In this document: positions 22,282-29,249 of the stretch, in pieces | How positions within the stretch are numbered: the stretch's first letter is position 1 | Layout of the letters: each line of letters opens with the position of its first letter | The notes under the pieces: model-generated | What the model was told of the DNA's origin: nothing | Seen by the model: only the letters and a program-made list of their open reading frames with translations | Database searches by the model: none | Assembly: GCA_902470345.1 (NCBI GenBank) | Contig: CABRGB010000014.1 | Location: 1-36,139 of the forward strand | Origin: an uncultured Collinsella sp. | GTDB lineage: Bacteria > Actinomycetota > Coriobacteriia > Coriobacteriales > Coriobacteriaceae | Direction of reading: 5' to 3' | Length of the DNA stretch: 36,139 nt | Position numbers and translations under genes: made by a program

Positions 22282-22312
22282 CAAAAAAAGGGGACGTGGA
22301 AACCACGCCCCC
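22282..22312 (-). terminator. Terminator between jag and rsmG
   Basis: On the minus strand the stem GGGG-CGTGG / CCACG-CCCC (loop TTT, one internal mismatch) spans 22312-22290 and runs into TTTTTTT. It ends the rpmH-to-jag operon only about 46 bp before the rsmG start, so rsmG transcription needs readthrough or a promoter in that short gap. Confidence 0.85.
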
Positions 22313-22332
22313 TTAGCATAAGCTCGAGTAGA

Positions 22333-22902
22333 TTATCGAGCAACAATCACCACATGGCGATCAGGGTCAGAACCCTCAGAATGGGTATCGACAGCATCAT
22401 TGCCACGAAGTGCAATATGAACCAGTCGGCGCTCATAGGCATTCATGGGCGGAAGCGAAACACTCTTATGAGTGCGGATGGCACGCTCTGCGGCAGACTG
22501 AGCCATAGAGGCAACCTTGTCCTGACGACGGCTCTTGTAGCCCTCAACGTCAACCACAACCGGATACCTAAAGCCAAGCTTGCGGCTCACCAGCAAAGAG
22601 AACATGACCTGAAGAGCATCAAGGGTACGACCATGACGGCCAATGAGAACAGCAAGATCAGGAGCGGTAACATCCAAAATCAGCTCGCCCTCGTCGCCCT
22701 CGTACTCATCAATAGGAGAGTTGGCGGCATCGAAGTGCGAAAGGATGGAACGCAGAATGGAAATCGCAACATCGGCAATGGTGTCGAGCTCCTCATCGGT
22801 CAGCTCTTCACCAGCCTTGTAGCGCTGTGCAATCTCGGGATAATCGCCCGCGACCTGCGGGGCAACCTCCTCAAGCATATCCTCGATGATCTCTTCAGAC
22901 AT
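22333..22902 (-). CDS. jag: KhpB/Jag-type RNA-binding protein (KH and R3H domains)
   Basis: This 189-residue protein has a KH-II-like domain with the GRHG loop at 88-91 (VLIGRHGRTLDALQ) and an R3H domain at about 150-189 (MNAYERRLVHIALRG). The N-terminal Jag_N module found in many Firmicutes is absent, which is usual in actinobacterial forms. KhpB proteins bind many RNAs and affect cell elongation in streptococci; the actinobacterial role is not settled. The ATG at 22902 follows GGAG by six bases; the in-frame TTG at 22914 is less likely. It follows yidC in the conserved rnpA-yidD-yidC-jag order. Confidence 0.93.
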   Translation of the reverse strand: MSEEIIEDMLEEVAPQVAGDYPEIAQRYKAGEELTDEELDTIADVAISILRSILSHFDAANSPIDEYEGDEGELILDVTAPDLAVLIGRHGRTLDALQVMFSLLVSRKLGFRYPVVVDVEGYKSRRQDKVASMAQSAAERAIRTHKSVSLPPMNAYERRLVHIALRGNDAVDTHSEGSDPDRHVVIVAR

Positions 22903-22916
22903 AACGTACTCCAAAA

Positions 22917-22929
22917 GTTAGGTACCTAA
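22917..22929. repeat. 13-bp repeat with 12-bp palindrome, copy 2
   Basis: GTTAGGTACCTAA, identical to 19414-19426, lies in the short gap between yidC and jag just upstream of the jag ribosome binding site. Confidence 0.6.
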
Positions 22930-22946
22930 ATAAGATTGATATCCCA

Positions 22947-23717
22947 CTACTTCTTCTTGTGCGGGCGCGGCTTCTTCTCGCGACGAGTGACCTCAACCTG
23001 CAGCGGAGCGTTCTTAAGACGCTCCTCCTCATCGGCCTTCGCCTTGTCGATGACCTTCTGCGTCACAAAAATCTGCTGGATAACCTGCCAAGCAGACGAG
23101 ACGTCGTAGTACAGCAGAACACCAACGGGAAGGCTCCAGCCCATCCAAAGCATCATGACCGTCATGACAACGGCCATCATACGCATGCTCTGAGCCTGCT
23201 GGCCGGTCTGGTTGCGCGACATATAGAGCTGCGGAATCAGGGTCAGGACGGCAAACAGGATCAGGCAAACCAGCGCAGGCAGTGCAACCATAAAGCCATC
23301 GGCAAAGGAAGCGCTCGGCGTGGTGGTCAGGTCGGGCAGGATGTTGAAGAACGAGAACGTGCCGTCGTTAAAGTACTGCGGCAGGTTGCGCAGCAATGTA
23401 AACAGGGCGAACAGGATAGGCATCTGAATCAGCAGCGGCAGACAGCCAGCCATGGGGTTGAACTTGTTCTCGCTGTAGAACTTCTGCATCTCCTCGGCCT
23501 GACGCTGGGGATCGTCGGCATAGCGCTCCTGGATCTCGAGCATCTTGGGCTGCAGCACCTGCATGCGAGCCGTCGACTTGGTCGACTTGAGCATAAGCGG
23601 CGTCAGCAGCAGACGGATGATGACCACCAGGATGATGATGGACAGGCCCCAGTCGACCGCAAAGGTCTGGATGAGCTTGAGCAGCTCGAAAAGGATGTTA
23701 ACGATCCAATCCCACAT
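22947..23717 (-). CDS. yidC: Membrane protein insertase YidC/Oxa1
   Basis: This 256-residue insertase has the short Gram-positive/actinobacterial layout with no large periplasmic domain. A first helix (NILFELLKLIQTFAVDWGLSIIILVVIIRLLLTP) is followed by a charged coiled segment (QVLQPKMLEIQERYADDPQRQAEEM), then membrane segments including GCLPLLIQMPILFALF and a lysine-rich tail (RREKKPRPHKKK) that may contact ribosomes. It helps insert proteins alone or with SecYEG. The ATG at 23717 is about nine bases after GGAGG. It lies between yidD and jag in the classical origin-proximal operon. Confidence 0.96.
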   Translation of the reverse strand: MWDWIVNILFELLKLIQTFAVDWGLSIIILVVIIRLLLTPLMLKSTKSTARMQVLQPKMLEIQERYADDPQRQAEEMQKFYSENKFNPMAGCLPLLIQMPILFALFTLLRNLPQYFNDGTFSFFNILPDLTTTPSASFADGFMVALPALVCLILFAVLTLIPQLYMSRNQTGQQAQSMRMMAVVMTVMMLWMGWSLPVGVLLYYDVSSAWQVIQQIFVTQKVIDKAKADEEERLKNAPLQVEVTRREKKPRPHKKK

Positions 23718-23746
23718 GTAAGTTTTCCTCCGATAGCGAGTGCCCG

Positions 23747-23971
23747 CTAGGGCACAGGGTCATAACCGCCGACGTGCAGGGGATTGCAGCGAGCGATGCG
23801 CCTCACGGCAAGCCAGCAGCCTCTCAAAACACCGTGCTTCTCAATCGCCTGGATGGCGTATTGCGAGCACGTTGGGTAATAAATGCAGGCGTCAGGCAAT
23901 AAGGGCGAAATAACCTGTTGATATATGCGAATAGGAGCGATGGCAACACGTCGCAAAACGTGATTGCTCAT
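23747..23971 (-). CDS. yidD: Membrane protein insertion efficiency factor YidD
   Basis: This 74-residue protein has the conserved YYPTCSQYA motif and ends with CNPLHVGGYDPVP, both diagnostic for YidD. An N-terminal amphipathic stretch (RRVAIAPIRIYQQVISPLL) likely binds the membrane. It assists YidC-dependent insertion. The ATG overlaps the rnpA stop codon by 4 bp (ATGA), showing coupling, and yidC follows 29 bp on. Confidence 0.95.
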   Translation of the reverse strand: MSNHVLRRVAIAPIRIYQQVISPLLPDACIYYPTCSQYAIQAIEKHGVLRGCWLAVRRIARCNPLHVGGYDPVP

Positions 23972-24306
23972 CGCTCCTCCCCGGCAACGCCGGCGCGCTT
24001 CATAAGCGAACGCAACGCCTTGTCCATCTCCTGCGGCGAGGAAACCCTCGTCTTGGGAGTTGCAAACAAGATGATGTCATAACCCGCAACGGGAAATCCG
24101 CAGCTGCGGGCGGCCTCGCGCATCACACGCTTAGATCGGTTGCGCACGACGGCACAACCGAGTCGCTTAGCACCAACGAAGGCGACCCTTCCGGAGTCGC
24201 CTTCGCCAACCGATTCACATATGGTCATTCGAATCAGAGGGTGATTGAAACGACGCCCCTGACTGAACACATGCTCGAAATCTTGCCGAGACTTAATAGT
24301 CTTCAT
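23968..24306 (-). CDS. rnpA: Ribonuclease P protein component
   Basis: This 112-residue basic protein binds the RNase P RNA and helps mature tRNA 5' ends. The conserved RNRSKR motif is at 55-60, within VGAKRLGCAVVRNRSKRVMRE, and the N-terminal SRQDFEHVFSQGRRF is typical. It follows rpmH by 20 bp and overlaps yidD. No strong ribosome binding site precedes the ATG at 24306, so expression may depend on rpmH translation. Confidence 0.96.
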   Translation of the reverse strand: MKTIKSRQDFEHVFSQGRRFNHPLIRMTICESVGEGDSGRVAFVGAKRLGCAVVRNRSKRVMREAARSCGFPVAGYDIILFATPKTRVSSPQEMDKALRSLMKRAGVAGEER

Positions 24307-24326
24307 GCGAGATGTGTGTATCGCTG

Positions 24327-24461
24327 CTAGACAGTGAGACGCTTGCGGCCCTTGGCGCGACGACGGGCGAGCACGGCACGACCACCCTTAGTGGCCATAC
24401 GGGCACGGAAGCCATGGGTCTTGGCACGCTTACGCTTATTAGGCTGATACGTACGCTTCAT
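24327..24461 (-). CDS. rpmH: 50S ribosomal protein L34
   Basis: This 44-residue, very basic protein (MKRTYQPNKRKRAKTHGFRARM onward) is a full-length bL34. The ATG at 24461 is eight bases after AGGAGG; an in-frame upstream start at 24521 would extend into the mRNA leader and is rejected. It is the first gene of the rpmH-rnpA-yidD-yidC-jag operon and diverges from the GHKL/dnaA operon. Confidence 0.98.
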   Translation of the reverse strand: MKRTYQPNKRKRAKTHGFRARMATKGGRAVLARRRAKGRKRLTV

Positions 24462-24489
24462 CTTAAGTTCCTCCTGCTGCATTTCGAGT

Positions 24490-24507
24490 GTCCGCGGGGA
24501 CGCGGAC
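24490..24507 (-). other. Hairpin in the rpmH leader
   Basis: GTCCGCG and CGCGGAC form a perfect 7-bp stem with a 4-nt loop, between the rpmH promoter and its ribosome binding site. It could stabilise the mRNA or take part in regulation; no known ribosomal-protein leader is recognised. Confidence 0.4.
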
Positions 24508-24533
24508 GCAGATATAGACACGTGAGCTTGAAG

Positions 24534-24563
24534 ATTGTAGGGAAATCAATGTTCAAATGTCAA
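24534..24563 (-). promoter_or_regulatory. Promoter of the rpmH operon
   Basis: Minus strand: a perfect -35 TTGACA (24563-24558), an 18-nt spacer and -10 TACAAT (24539-24534). This leaves a leader of about 65 nt before rpmH. Confidence 0.8.
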
Positions 24564-24806
24564 GAAATCAAAGGTAAAAGGTTGCGCAGTTCACACGGTT
24601 CCCCCATAAGCACAACCGAAATTTGCGCCTCATGGCAACCTTTCACGATATTTCATCGAGTTTTCAACAGGTCATGTTGGCAATGTTGAGAACTTTTCAC
24701 CCGTTTTCCAAAGTTTTCAACAAGTTTTGAAAAGTTGTCGAAAGATGAGAAACGTTGCACGGTGAGCTACTATTTGTTCGAAACCTTTTGAAAGATTGCG
24801 AGCGGC
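24564..24806. other. Left origin region with DnaA-box-like elements
   Basis: This gene-free region between the divergent rpmH and GHKL/dnaA operons holds TTTTCAACA at 24661-24669 and 24714-24722 on the + strand, and a one-mismatch TTCTCAACA on the minus strand (24692-24684). TTTTGAAAA at 24725-24733 and other AAAG/CTTT runs surround them. Many bacteria have a bipartite origin with DnaA boxes on both sides of dnaA; here the second cluster would be at 27900-28137. The box sequence departs from TTATCCACA, so the call rests on recurrence and context. The promoter of the downstream operon must also be here but was not defined. Confidence 0.55.
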
Positions 24807-26159
24807 ATGTCTGACGACTTTTACACCATGGTCGATTCCGGAGACCCGGCACCCGACAACGAGCACATCACCGGCGTGCGCGAAGAGCGTGCGGAAGGCG
24901 AGCAGACGACCACGCAGGCGCCAAAAGCCATGTACGCCGCGCGCATCGCCGTCTATGACGACATGCTGTCGACACCGCGGGTGATCGTCATTGATCCGCA
25001 AGATGTCCGCACGTATTTGGAAGAGACGACCAACACCGTCTACCAGTGCATGAAAGAACAAGGTGGCCATATCTCGCTCATGGTCATCCGCGAGATTGTC
25101 GAAAACTTTATCCACGCACACTTTGCCGAGCCCATCATCTCGATTCTGGACGGCGGAGACACCATCCGCTTTGCTGACCAAGGACCCGGCATCGACGACA
25201 AGGAACGTGCTTTCGACTTTGGCGTTACCAGCGCAAACAGCAAGATGAAGCGCTATATCCGTGGAACCGGAGCAGGGTTTCCCATGGTGCAGGAGTATTT
25301 GGAAAACGCCGGCGGCGCCGTCTCCATCGAGGACAACATGGGCAACGGCACCGTCGTGACGGTAAGTCTGAACCCCAAGCGCGTGCAGGAAATCGAACGT
25401 GCTGGCGGGCGCGGGGCAGCCGTGCGACCCGAAACAGAGCAGCAGGTATATCCCATGCCGGGCGCCTTCACGCAGCAACCCGCAGCGATGCAACAGGTGC
25501 AACAGCAAATGCCTCCCATGCAGCAGCCTGGCCTGGCCCCCATGCAAGAGCCCCAGGCACCCTCGGGCGCGATTACCCAGAACATACCCGATGCAAAGCC
25601 AGCGATGGGCCAGGACGTGGGAACCTTGCAGCAGATGGCGGGCGCATCAGCCGCACAGCAGATGTCCTATCAACCGAACCCGCAAGGGTATCCGGCTCAA
25701 TACGCGCCGCAAACGGGGTATGCGCAGGCATACCCCCAGCAATACCCGCTGAGATACCAGCAGCCGTACCAACAGATGCCCCAGGCGCAGTACAACCCAT
25801 GGGCCCAGCAGATGCCTTTGCAGCCTTACCAACAGTGGCCGCAAAGTTTTCAACAGCAGCCGATGCCCATACAGAGTTCTCAACAACCAGCAGCTCAAAT
25901 GATGTATCCTAATGCGGCGAATCAATATGCACAGCCGCAGCAAAACGTATTTGTGAGCGAGCGCGGCGAAGCGGCGCTGGGCTATCTGGCTCAAAACCAG
26001 GAGTGTGGCGCAACCGACCTGGCACGAGCGTTTGGAAACTCAGCGCCCACGTGGTCGCGAACGCTCAACGACTTGGCACAGGCCGGCTTGATAATCAAAC
26101 ATGGCCAGAAATATCATCTGACCGAGATAGGTAGCGCTCGCGTGCGAGCCCAAAGTTAA
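24807..26159 (+). CDS. GHKL-ATPase / Q-P-rich linker / winged-helix protein upstream of dnaA, unknown function
   Basis: This 450-residue protein has a GHKL (HATPase_c) domain at about 60-190: N-box IREIVENFIHAHF with E96 and N100, G1 box DQGPG (124-128), G2 box GTGAG (153-157) and G3 NGT (180-182). There is no histidine phosphoacceptor domain, receiver or membrane segment, so it is not a normal sensor kinase. A Gln/Pro/Met-rich linker (about 211-380) leads to a winged-helix-like C-terminus (about 383-450: GEAALGYLAQ, ATDLARAFG, WSRTLNDLAQAGLIIKHGQKYHLT). It is 15 bp upstream of dnaA in the same direction and probably co-transcribed. ATP-dependent DNA binding or an anti-sigma-like role is possible; neither is shown. 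The ATG at 24807 has only a weak ribosome binding site. Confidence 0.85.
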   Translation: MSDDFYTMVDSGDPAPDNEHITGVREERAEGEQTTTQAPKAMYAARIAVYDDMLSTPRVIVIDPQDVRTYLEETTNTVYQCMKEQGGHISLMVIREIVENFIHAHFAEPIISILDGGDTIRFADQGPGIDDKERAFDFGVTSANSKMKRYIRGTGAGFPMVQEYLENAGGAVSIEDNMGNGTVVTVSLNPKRVQEIERAGGRGAAVRPETEQQVYPMPGAFTQQPAAMQQVQQQMPPMQQPGLAPMQEPQAPSGAITQNIPDAKPAMGQDVGTLQQMAGASAAQQMSYQPNPQGYPAQYAPQTGYAQAYPQQYPLRYQQPYQQMPQAQYNPWAQQMPLQPYQQWPQSFQQQPMPIQSSQQPAAQMMYPNAANQYAQPQQNVFVSERGEAALGYLAQNQECGATDLARAFGNSAPTWSRTLNDLAQAGLIIKHGQKYHLTEIGSARVRAQS

Positions 26160-26174
26160 GGAACGGGAGAAACA

Positions 26175-27899
26175 GTGGACGAGGAAGCAAGCATCATCCT
26201 GGGGGATGCCATCGCCTTTTGTCAGCGCGACGGCCAAGATGCACGCCTCATCAATATGCTGGGACAATCGCGCGCCGTGAGTTTAACCGAGGACACTCTG
26301 ACGATTGAGGCCCCTTCACGCTTTGCCATCGCTCAGCTCAAAAAGCATCAGCCGACCATCGAGGCGTACCTAGAAGAGATCGCCTTTGCACCGATTGCGC
26401 TCAATATCGTGGCACCGCAAGGCGCCTCGGCAAATACGGCCCCGGTCACTCACCCGGTAGCGACCGACGCTGCAGCGGCAACGCCGGTGCCCGAGCCTCG
26501 ACGCGACGATGTTTCCCGTGAAACCATGGCACCGCAGCCGACCGCTTCGGTCGCACCGGCGGTAGAGCCGGCCCCCTCGCCCATCCCGACCGCCACGCAC
26601 ATGCCCGTCGCACACGAGGCGACACCCGGGGAGGAATCGGGCATTGCAATCAAAAACACGTTGTCCGCCGACGATTTCCGCCGCATGATGACCCAAATGA
26701 ATGGCAGGCCGCCGGCGAAAAGTGCGAGTTCGTCCGCAGCGCCGGCAGCACCTTCGGCAGCGGCGCCGGCGGCAGTCGAGAAAAACGCAGACGGGGCGCC
26801 CCTCGCGGCGAATTCGAAATTCACGTTTGAGAACTTCGTCTTCGGACCGGAGAACAGCCTTGCCTACCGATCGGCGCTCAAATTCGCCATGCTTGCAGAC
26901 ACGCCCGGTACCTGCACGTCGCTGTTCATCTACGGCAAATCGGGCCTGGGCAAGACGCACCTGCTGCTCGCCATCAAAAACGAGTTGGCAGAGAAATCGC
27001 CCGAGGTCAAGGTGAAGTACGCCAACTCGCAGGCATATCTGGACGACTTGATGACGGAATTCGACCGCCAAAAGAAGAGCAACGCCCCCATTATGCAGGC
27101 GTACCACGGCGTCGACGTGCTTATCATCGATGACATCCAGAACATCATTGGCAAGCGCGCGAGCGTGGATTACTTCTTCCAGTTAATGGACGAATTTATC
27201 CGCAACAACAAGAAGGTCGTGATCGCCGCCGACCGCGCTCCCAAGGACCTTAATATGGACGAGCGCCTGACCAGTCGCTTTAATGCCGGTCTGCTGTGTC
27301 TGGTGGCGGAGCCGAGCTACGAGATGAAGTACAAGATTTTGCAGCGTTATTACGAGAACACGATCGCCGCCGCGCCCGAGGCGGGCAACGACTCGCTGCT
27401 GGCGGCCTACGGGGGCGACGGCGGACATCTGACCGACGCGCACTTTAAACACATGGCCGAGGTCTCGGGCACCAACATCCGCGAGCTCGAGAGCTTTTGC
27501 GAGCGTTGTGCCGGCGAAGCGGGCGATCGCGAGCGCGAGGGCGGGGAGCTCACCTTTGACGACATCGACGCCATCGCCAACCAGTACTTCGACACATCGG
27601 CCAAGAAGATCAATGTGCAGACGGTCCAGTCCGTCATCGAGGAGCAATACGGTGTGACGCACGAGGAACTCATCGGGCCTCGCCGCAACGCCAATATCGC
27701 CAAGGCGCGCCATATCGCTATCTACCTGGCGATCGAGATGTGCGAGATGACGACGACGGCCGTGGGCGCCGAGTTTGGCAACCGAAACCACTCGACCGTC
27801 AGCACGAGCTATAAAAAGGTTCAGAAGATGATTCAGGAAGACCGGACTGTTACCGAAGACCTCAAATCGCTGCGCGATAAAATTACACTGCGCTCGTAG
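26175..27899 (+). CDS. dnaA: Chromosomal replication initiator protein DnaA
   Basis: This 574-residue AAA+ initiator has a domain I at about 1-80, a long Ala/Pro-rich domain II (about 81-212), an AAA+ core with Walker A GKSGLGKT (254-261) and Walker B VLIIDDIQ (315-322), an arginine-finger region ERLTSRF (363-369) and a DNA-binding domain IV at about 478-574. Domain IV departs from the usual pattern: the box-reading motif is GNRNHSTV (535-542) where most DnaAs have GGRDHTTV, so the Asp equivalent to E. coli D433 is Asn538 and T435 is Ser540. The gene starts with GTG at 26175 after GGGAG. Its domain II coding sequence contains a parS-like palindrome at 26510-26525. dnaN follows after 238 bp that look like the origin core. 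Confidence 0.96.
   Translation: MDEEASIILGDAIAFCQRDGQDARLINMLGQSRAVSLTEDTLTIEAPSRFAIAQLKKHQPTIEAYLEEIAFAPIALNIVAPQGASANTAPVTHPVATDAAAATPVPEPRRDDVSRETMAPQPTASVAPAVEPAPSPIPTATHMPVAHEATPGEESGIAIKNTLSADDFRRMMTQMNGRPPAKSASSSAAPAAPSAAAPAAVEKNADGAPLAANSKFTFENFVFGPENSLAYRSALKFAMLADTPGTCTSLFIYGKSGLGKTHLLLAIKNELAEKSPEVKVKYANSQAYLDDLMTEFDRQKKSNAPIMQAYHGVDVLIIDDIQNIIGKRASVDYFFQLMDEFIRNNKKVVIAADRAPKDLNMDERLTSRFNAGLLCLVAEPSYEMKYKILQRYYENTIAAAPEAGNDSLLAAYGGDGGHLTDAHFKHMAEVSGTNIRELESFCERCAGEAGDREREGGELTFDDIDAIANQYFDTSAKKINVQTVQSVIEEQYGVTHEELIGPRRNANIAKARHIAIYLAIEMCEMTTTAVGAEFGNRNHSTVSTSYKKVQKMIQEDRTVTEDLKSLRDKITLRS
26510..26525. promoter_or_regulatory. parS-like site inside dnaA
   Basis: TGTTTCCCGTGAAACC matches the perfect parS at 14 of 16 positions and at 13 of 14 in the GTTTCACGTGAAAC core. 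It encodes part of the unstructured domain II (DVSRET), where coding constraint is low. Confidence 0.55.
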
Positions 27900-28137
27900 G
27901 TAAATGGACACACCTGTTGAAAACTTGTCGAAACGGCGGCTATAAGGTGTCAAAAACTCGAGCCGCGGTGATGAAAAGTTTTGCGCAGGTTTTGAACGTG
28001 GAAAACATACCCGGTTGCACACAGGTTCCTGTCGATTCTCTTTTTAGGGTTGACCTGCACTTTTAGGAGTAATCAACAGTTTCGTCAGTACTATTACTAT
28101 TATTAAGATATTTATATCTATAGAAAGGTATTAAAAG
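27900..28137. other. Probable oriC core between dnaA and dnaN
   Basis: The region has a DnaA-box-like TTTTCAACA on the minus strand (27923-27915), a TTTTCCACG on the minus strand (28005-27997) and TAATCAACA at 28070-28078. Twelve bases after the last comes CTATTACTATTATTA (28091-28105), which on the complementary strand is five consecutive 3'-GAT/AAT DnaA-trios. Next is an AT-rich stretch with the palindrome AGATATTTATATCT (28106-28119). Box, spacer, trios and AT-rich DUE in this order match the Bacillus subtilis unwinding element. The dnaN ribosome binding site (GAAAGG) overlaps the end. Confidence 0.75.
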
Positions 28138-29241
28138 ATGAAGTTCACCGTCAGCCAGAGCTCGCTTACGCAAGCCATCGGCGTCGTTATGAAAGGCGTC
28201 GCTTCGGCATCCACCCTTCCCATTCTGTCGGGCGTGCTCGTTAAGGCACAAGACGGCATCTTGGAATTCCAGACCTCCAATTACACCATCTCGATTCGTC
28301 ACCGCATTGCGGCTCATGTCGAAGAAGAGGGCGAGATGGTGATTCCCTGCAAGATGCTCTCCAACATCACCAAGACCCTTCCCGATGCCCCGGTCACCTT
28401 TGAGCTGTCCGAGCGTCAGGTTTTGATTGGCTGCGAGAAGAGCTCCTTCCGCCTCAACACGCTCGATGCCAACGACTTTCCCGAGTTCCCGGCATACGCC
28501 ATCGAGAGCGCCGTCGAGCTGCCGACCGATATCCTGTCCGAAATGGTAAGCCGCGTATGGCGCGTCACATCGACTGACAAGGCCCGCCCCATCCTGGGTG
28601 GCGTGCACATGAAGGTCGAGAACAACACCGTGCGCCTGGTCGCGACCGACTCCTTCCGACTGGCCGTGTGCGATACGCAGGTCGAGACCTCGACCCTCGA
28701 AGGTTCCTTTGAACTCAACGTGCCTGCCGACGCCTTCAACGACGCGTTGAGCATCATGGCCAGCCAGGCCACCATCATGATCGGCGCAACCGACACCCAG
28801 GTTGTCTTCGAGGCCGGCAACACCACCTACGTGTCGCGCCGCATCGAGGGCGTATATCCCAATTACAAGCAGCTCATCCCCGATTCGTGCGTGACGAGCG
28901 TTAAGATCGACGTAGCCGCCTTTAACGCCGCCCTTAAACGTGTGGCGGTCATCGCGAGCGCCAACCCCGCTGTCAAGTTTGAGATTGACGTCGAGAACGG
29001 CCAGATGGGCCTGTCCTCCATTTCCAACGATCAGGATCTGGCGCAGGAGACGATCGATGTCGAGGCCGAGGGCGAGTCGGGCACCATCGCCTTCAACTAC
29101 CACTACATCTTTGGCTGCCTCAATGCACTGTCCAAGGAAAAGGAGATCACGCTGGAGCTCAAGAGCTATTCGCAGGCTGGCATCTTCAAGTCCTACGACA
29201 AGATCAACTACCTGTACCTGGTCATGCCGGTACGCATCTAG
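28138..29241 (+). CDS. dnaN: DNA polymerase III beta sliding clamp
   Basis: This 367-residue ring-forming clamp tethers the replicase to DNA. It begins MKFTVSQSSLTQAIGVVMKGVAS and has the familiar three-fold repeat with DSFRLAVC, YPNYKQLIP (the clamp signature region at about residue 240) and the C-terminal YLVMPVRI that forms part of the peptide-binding groove. The length is normal. The ATG at 28138 follows AAAGG by nine bases. It is preceded by the putative origin core and followed after 8 bp by recF. Confidence 0.98.
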   Translation: MKFTVSQSSLTQAIGVVMKGVASASTLPILSGVLVKAQDGILEFQTSNYTISIRHRIAAHVEEEGEMVIPCKMLSNITKTLPDAPVTFELSERQVLIGCEKSSFRLNTLDANDFPEFPAYAIESAVELPTDILSEMVSRVWRVTSTDKARPILGGVHMKVENNTVRLVATDSFRLAVCDTQVETSTLEGSFELNVPADAFNDALSIMASQATIMIGATDTQVVFEAGNTTYVSRRIEGVYPNYKQLIPDSCVTSVKIDVAAFNAALKRVAVIASANPAVKFEIDVENGQMGLSSISNDQDLAQETIDVEAEGESGTIAFNYHYIFGCLNALSKEKEITLELKSYSQAGIFKSYDKINYLYLVMPVRI

Positions 29242-29249
29242 CACTGCCC

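Noticed and set aside
25847..25885. TTTTCAACA (25847) and TTCTCAACA (25877) inside the GHKL gene as further DnaA boxes
   Set aside because: They fall in the Gln-rich coding linker where CAA-CAG codons generate CAACA by default, so they are not counted as evidence for the box consensus.
25441..25950. Tandem repeat or transferred segment in the Gln/Pro-rich part of the GHKL gene
   Set aside because: The repetition is at the amino-acid composition level and the reading frame is intact; it is better read as a disordered linker.
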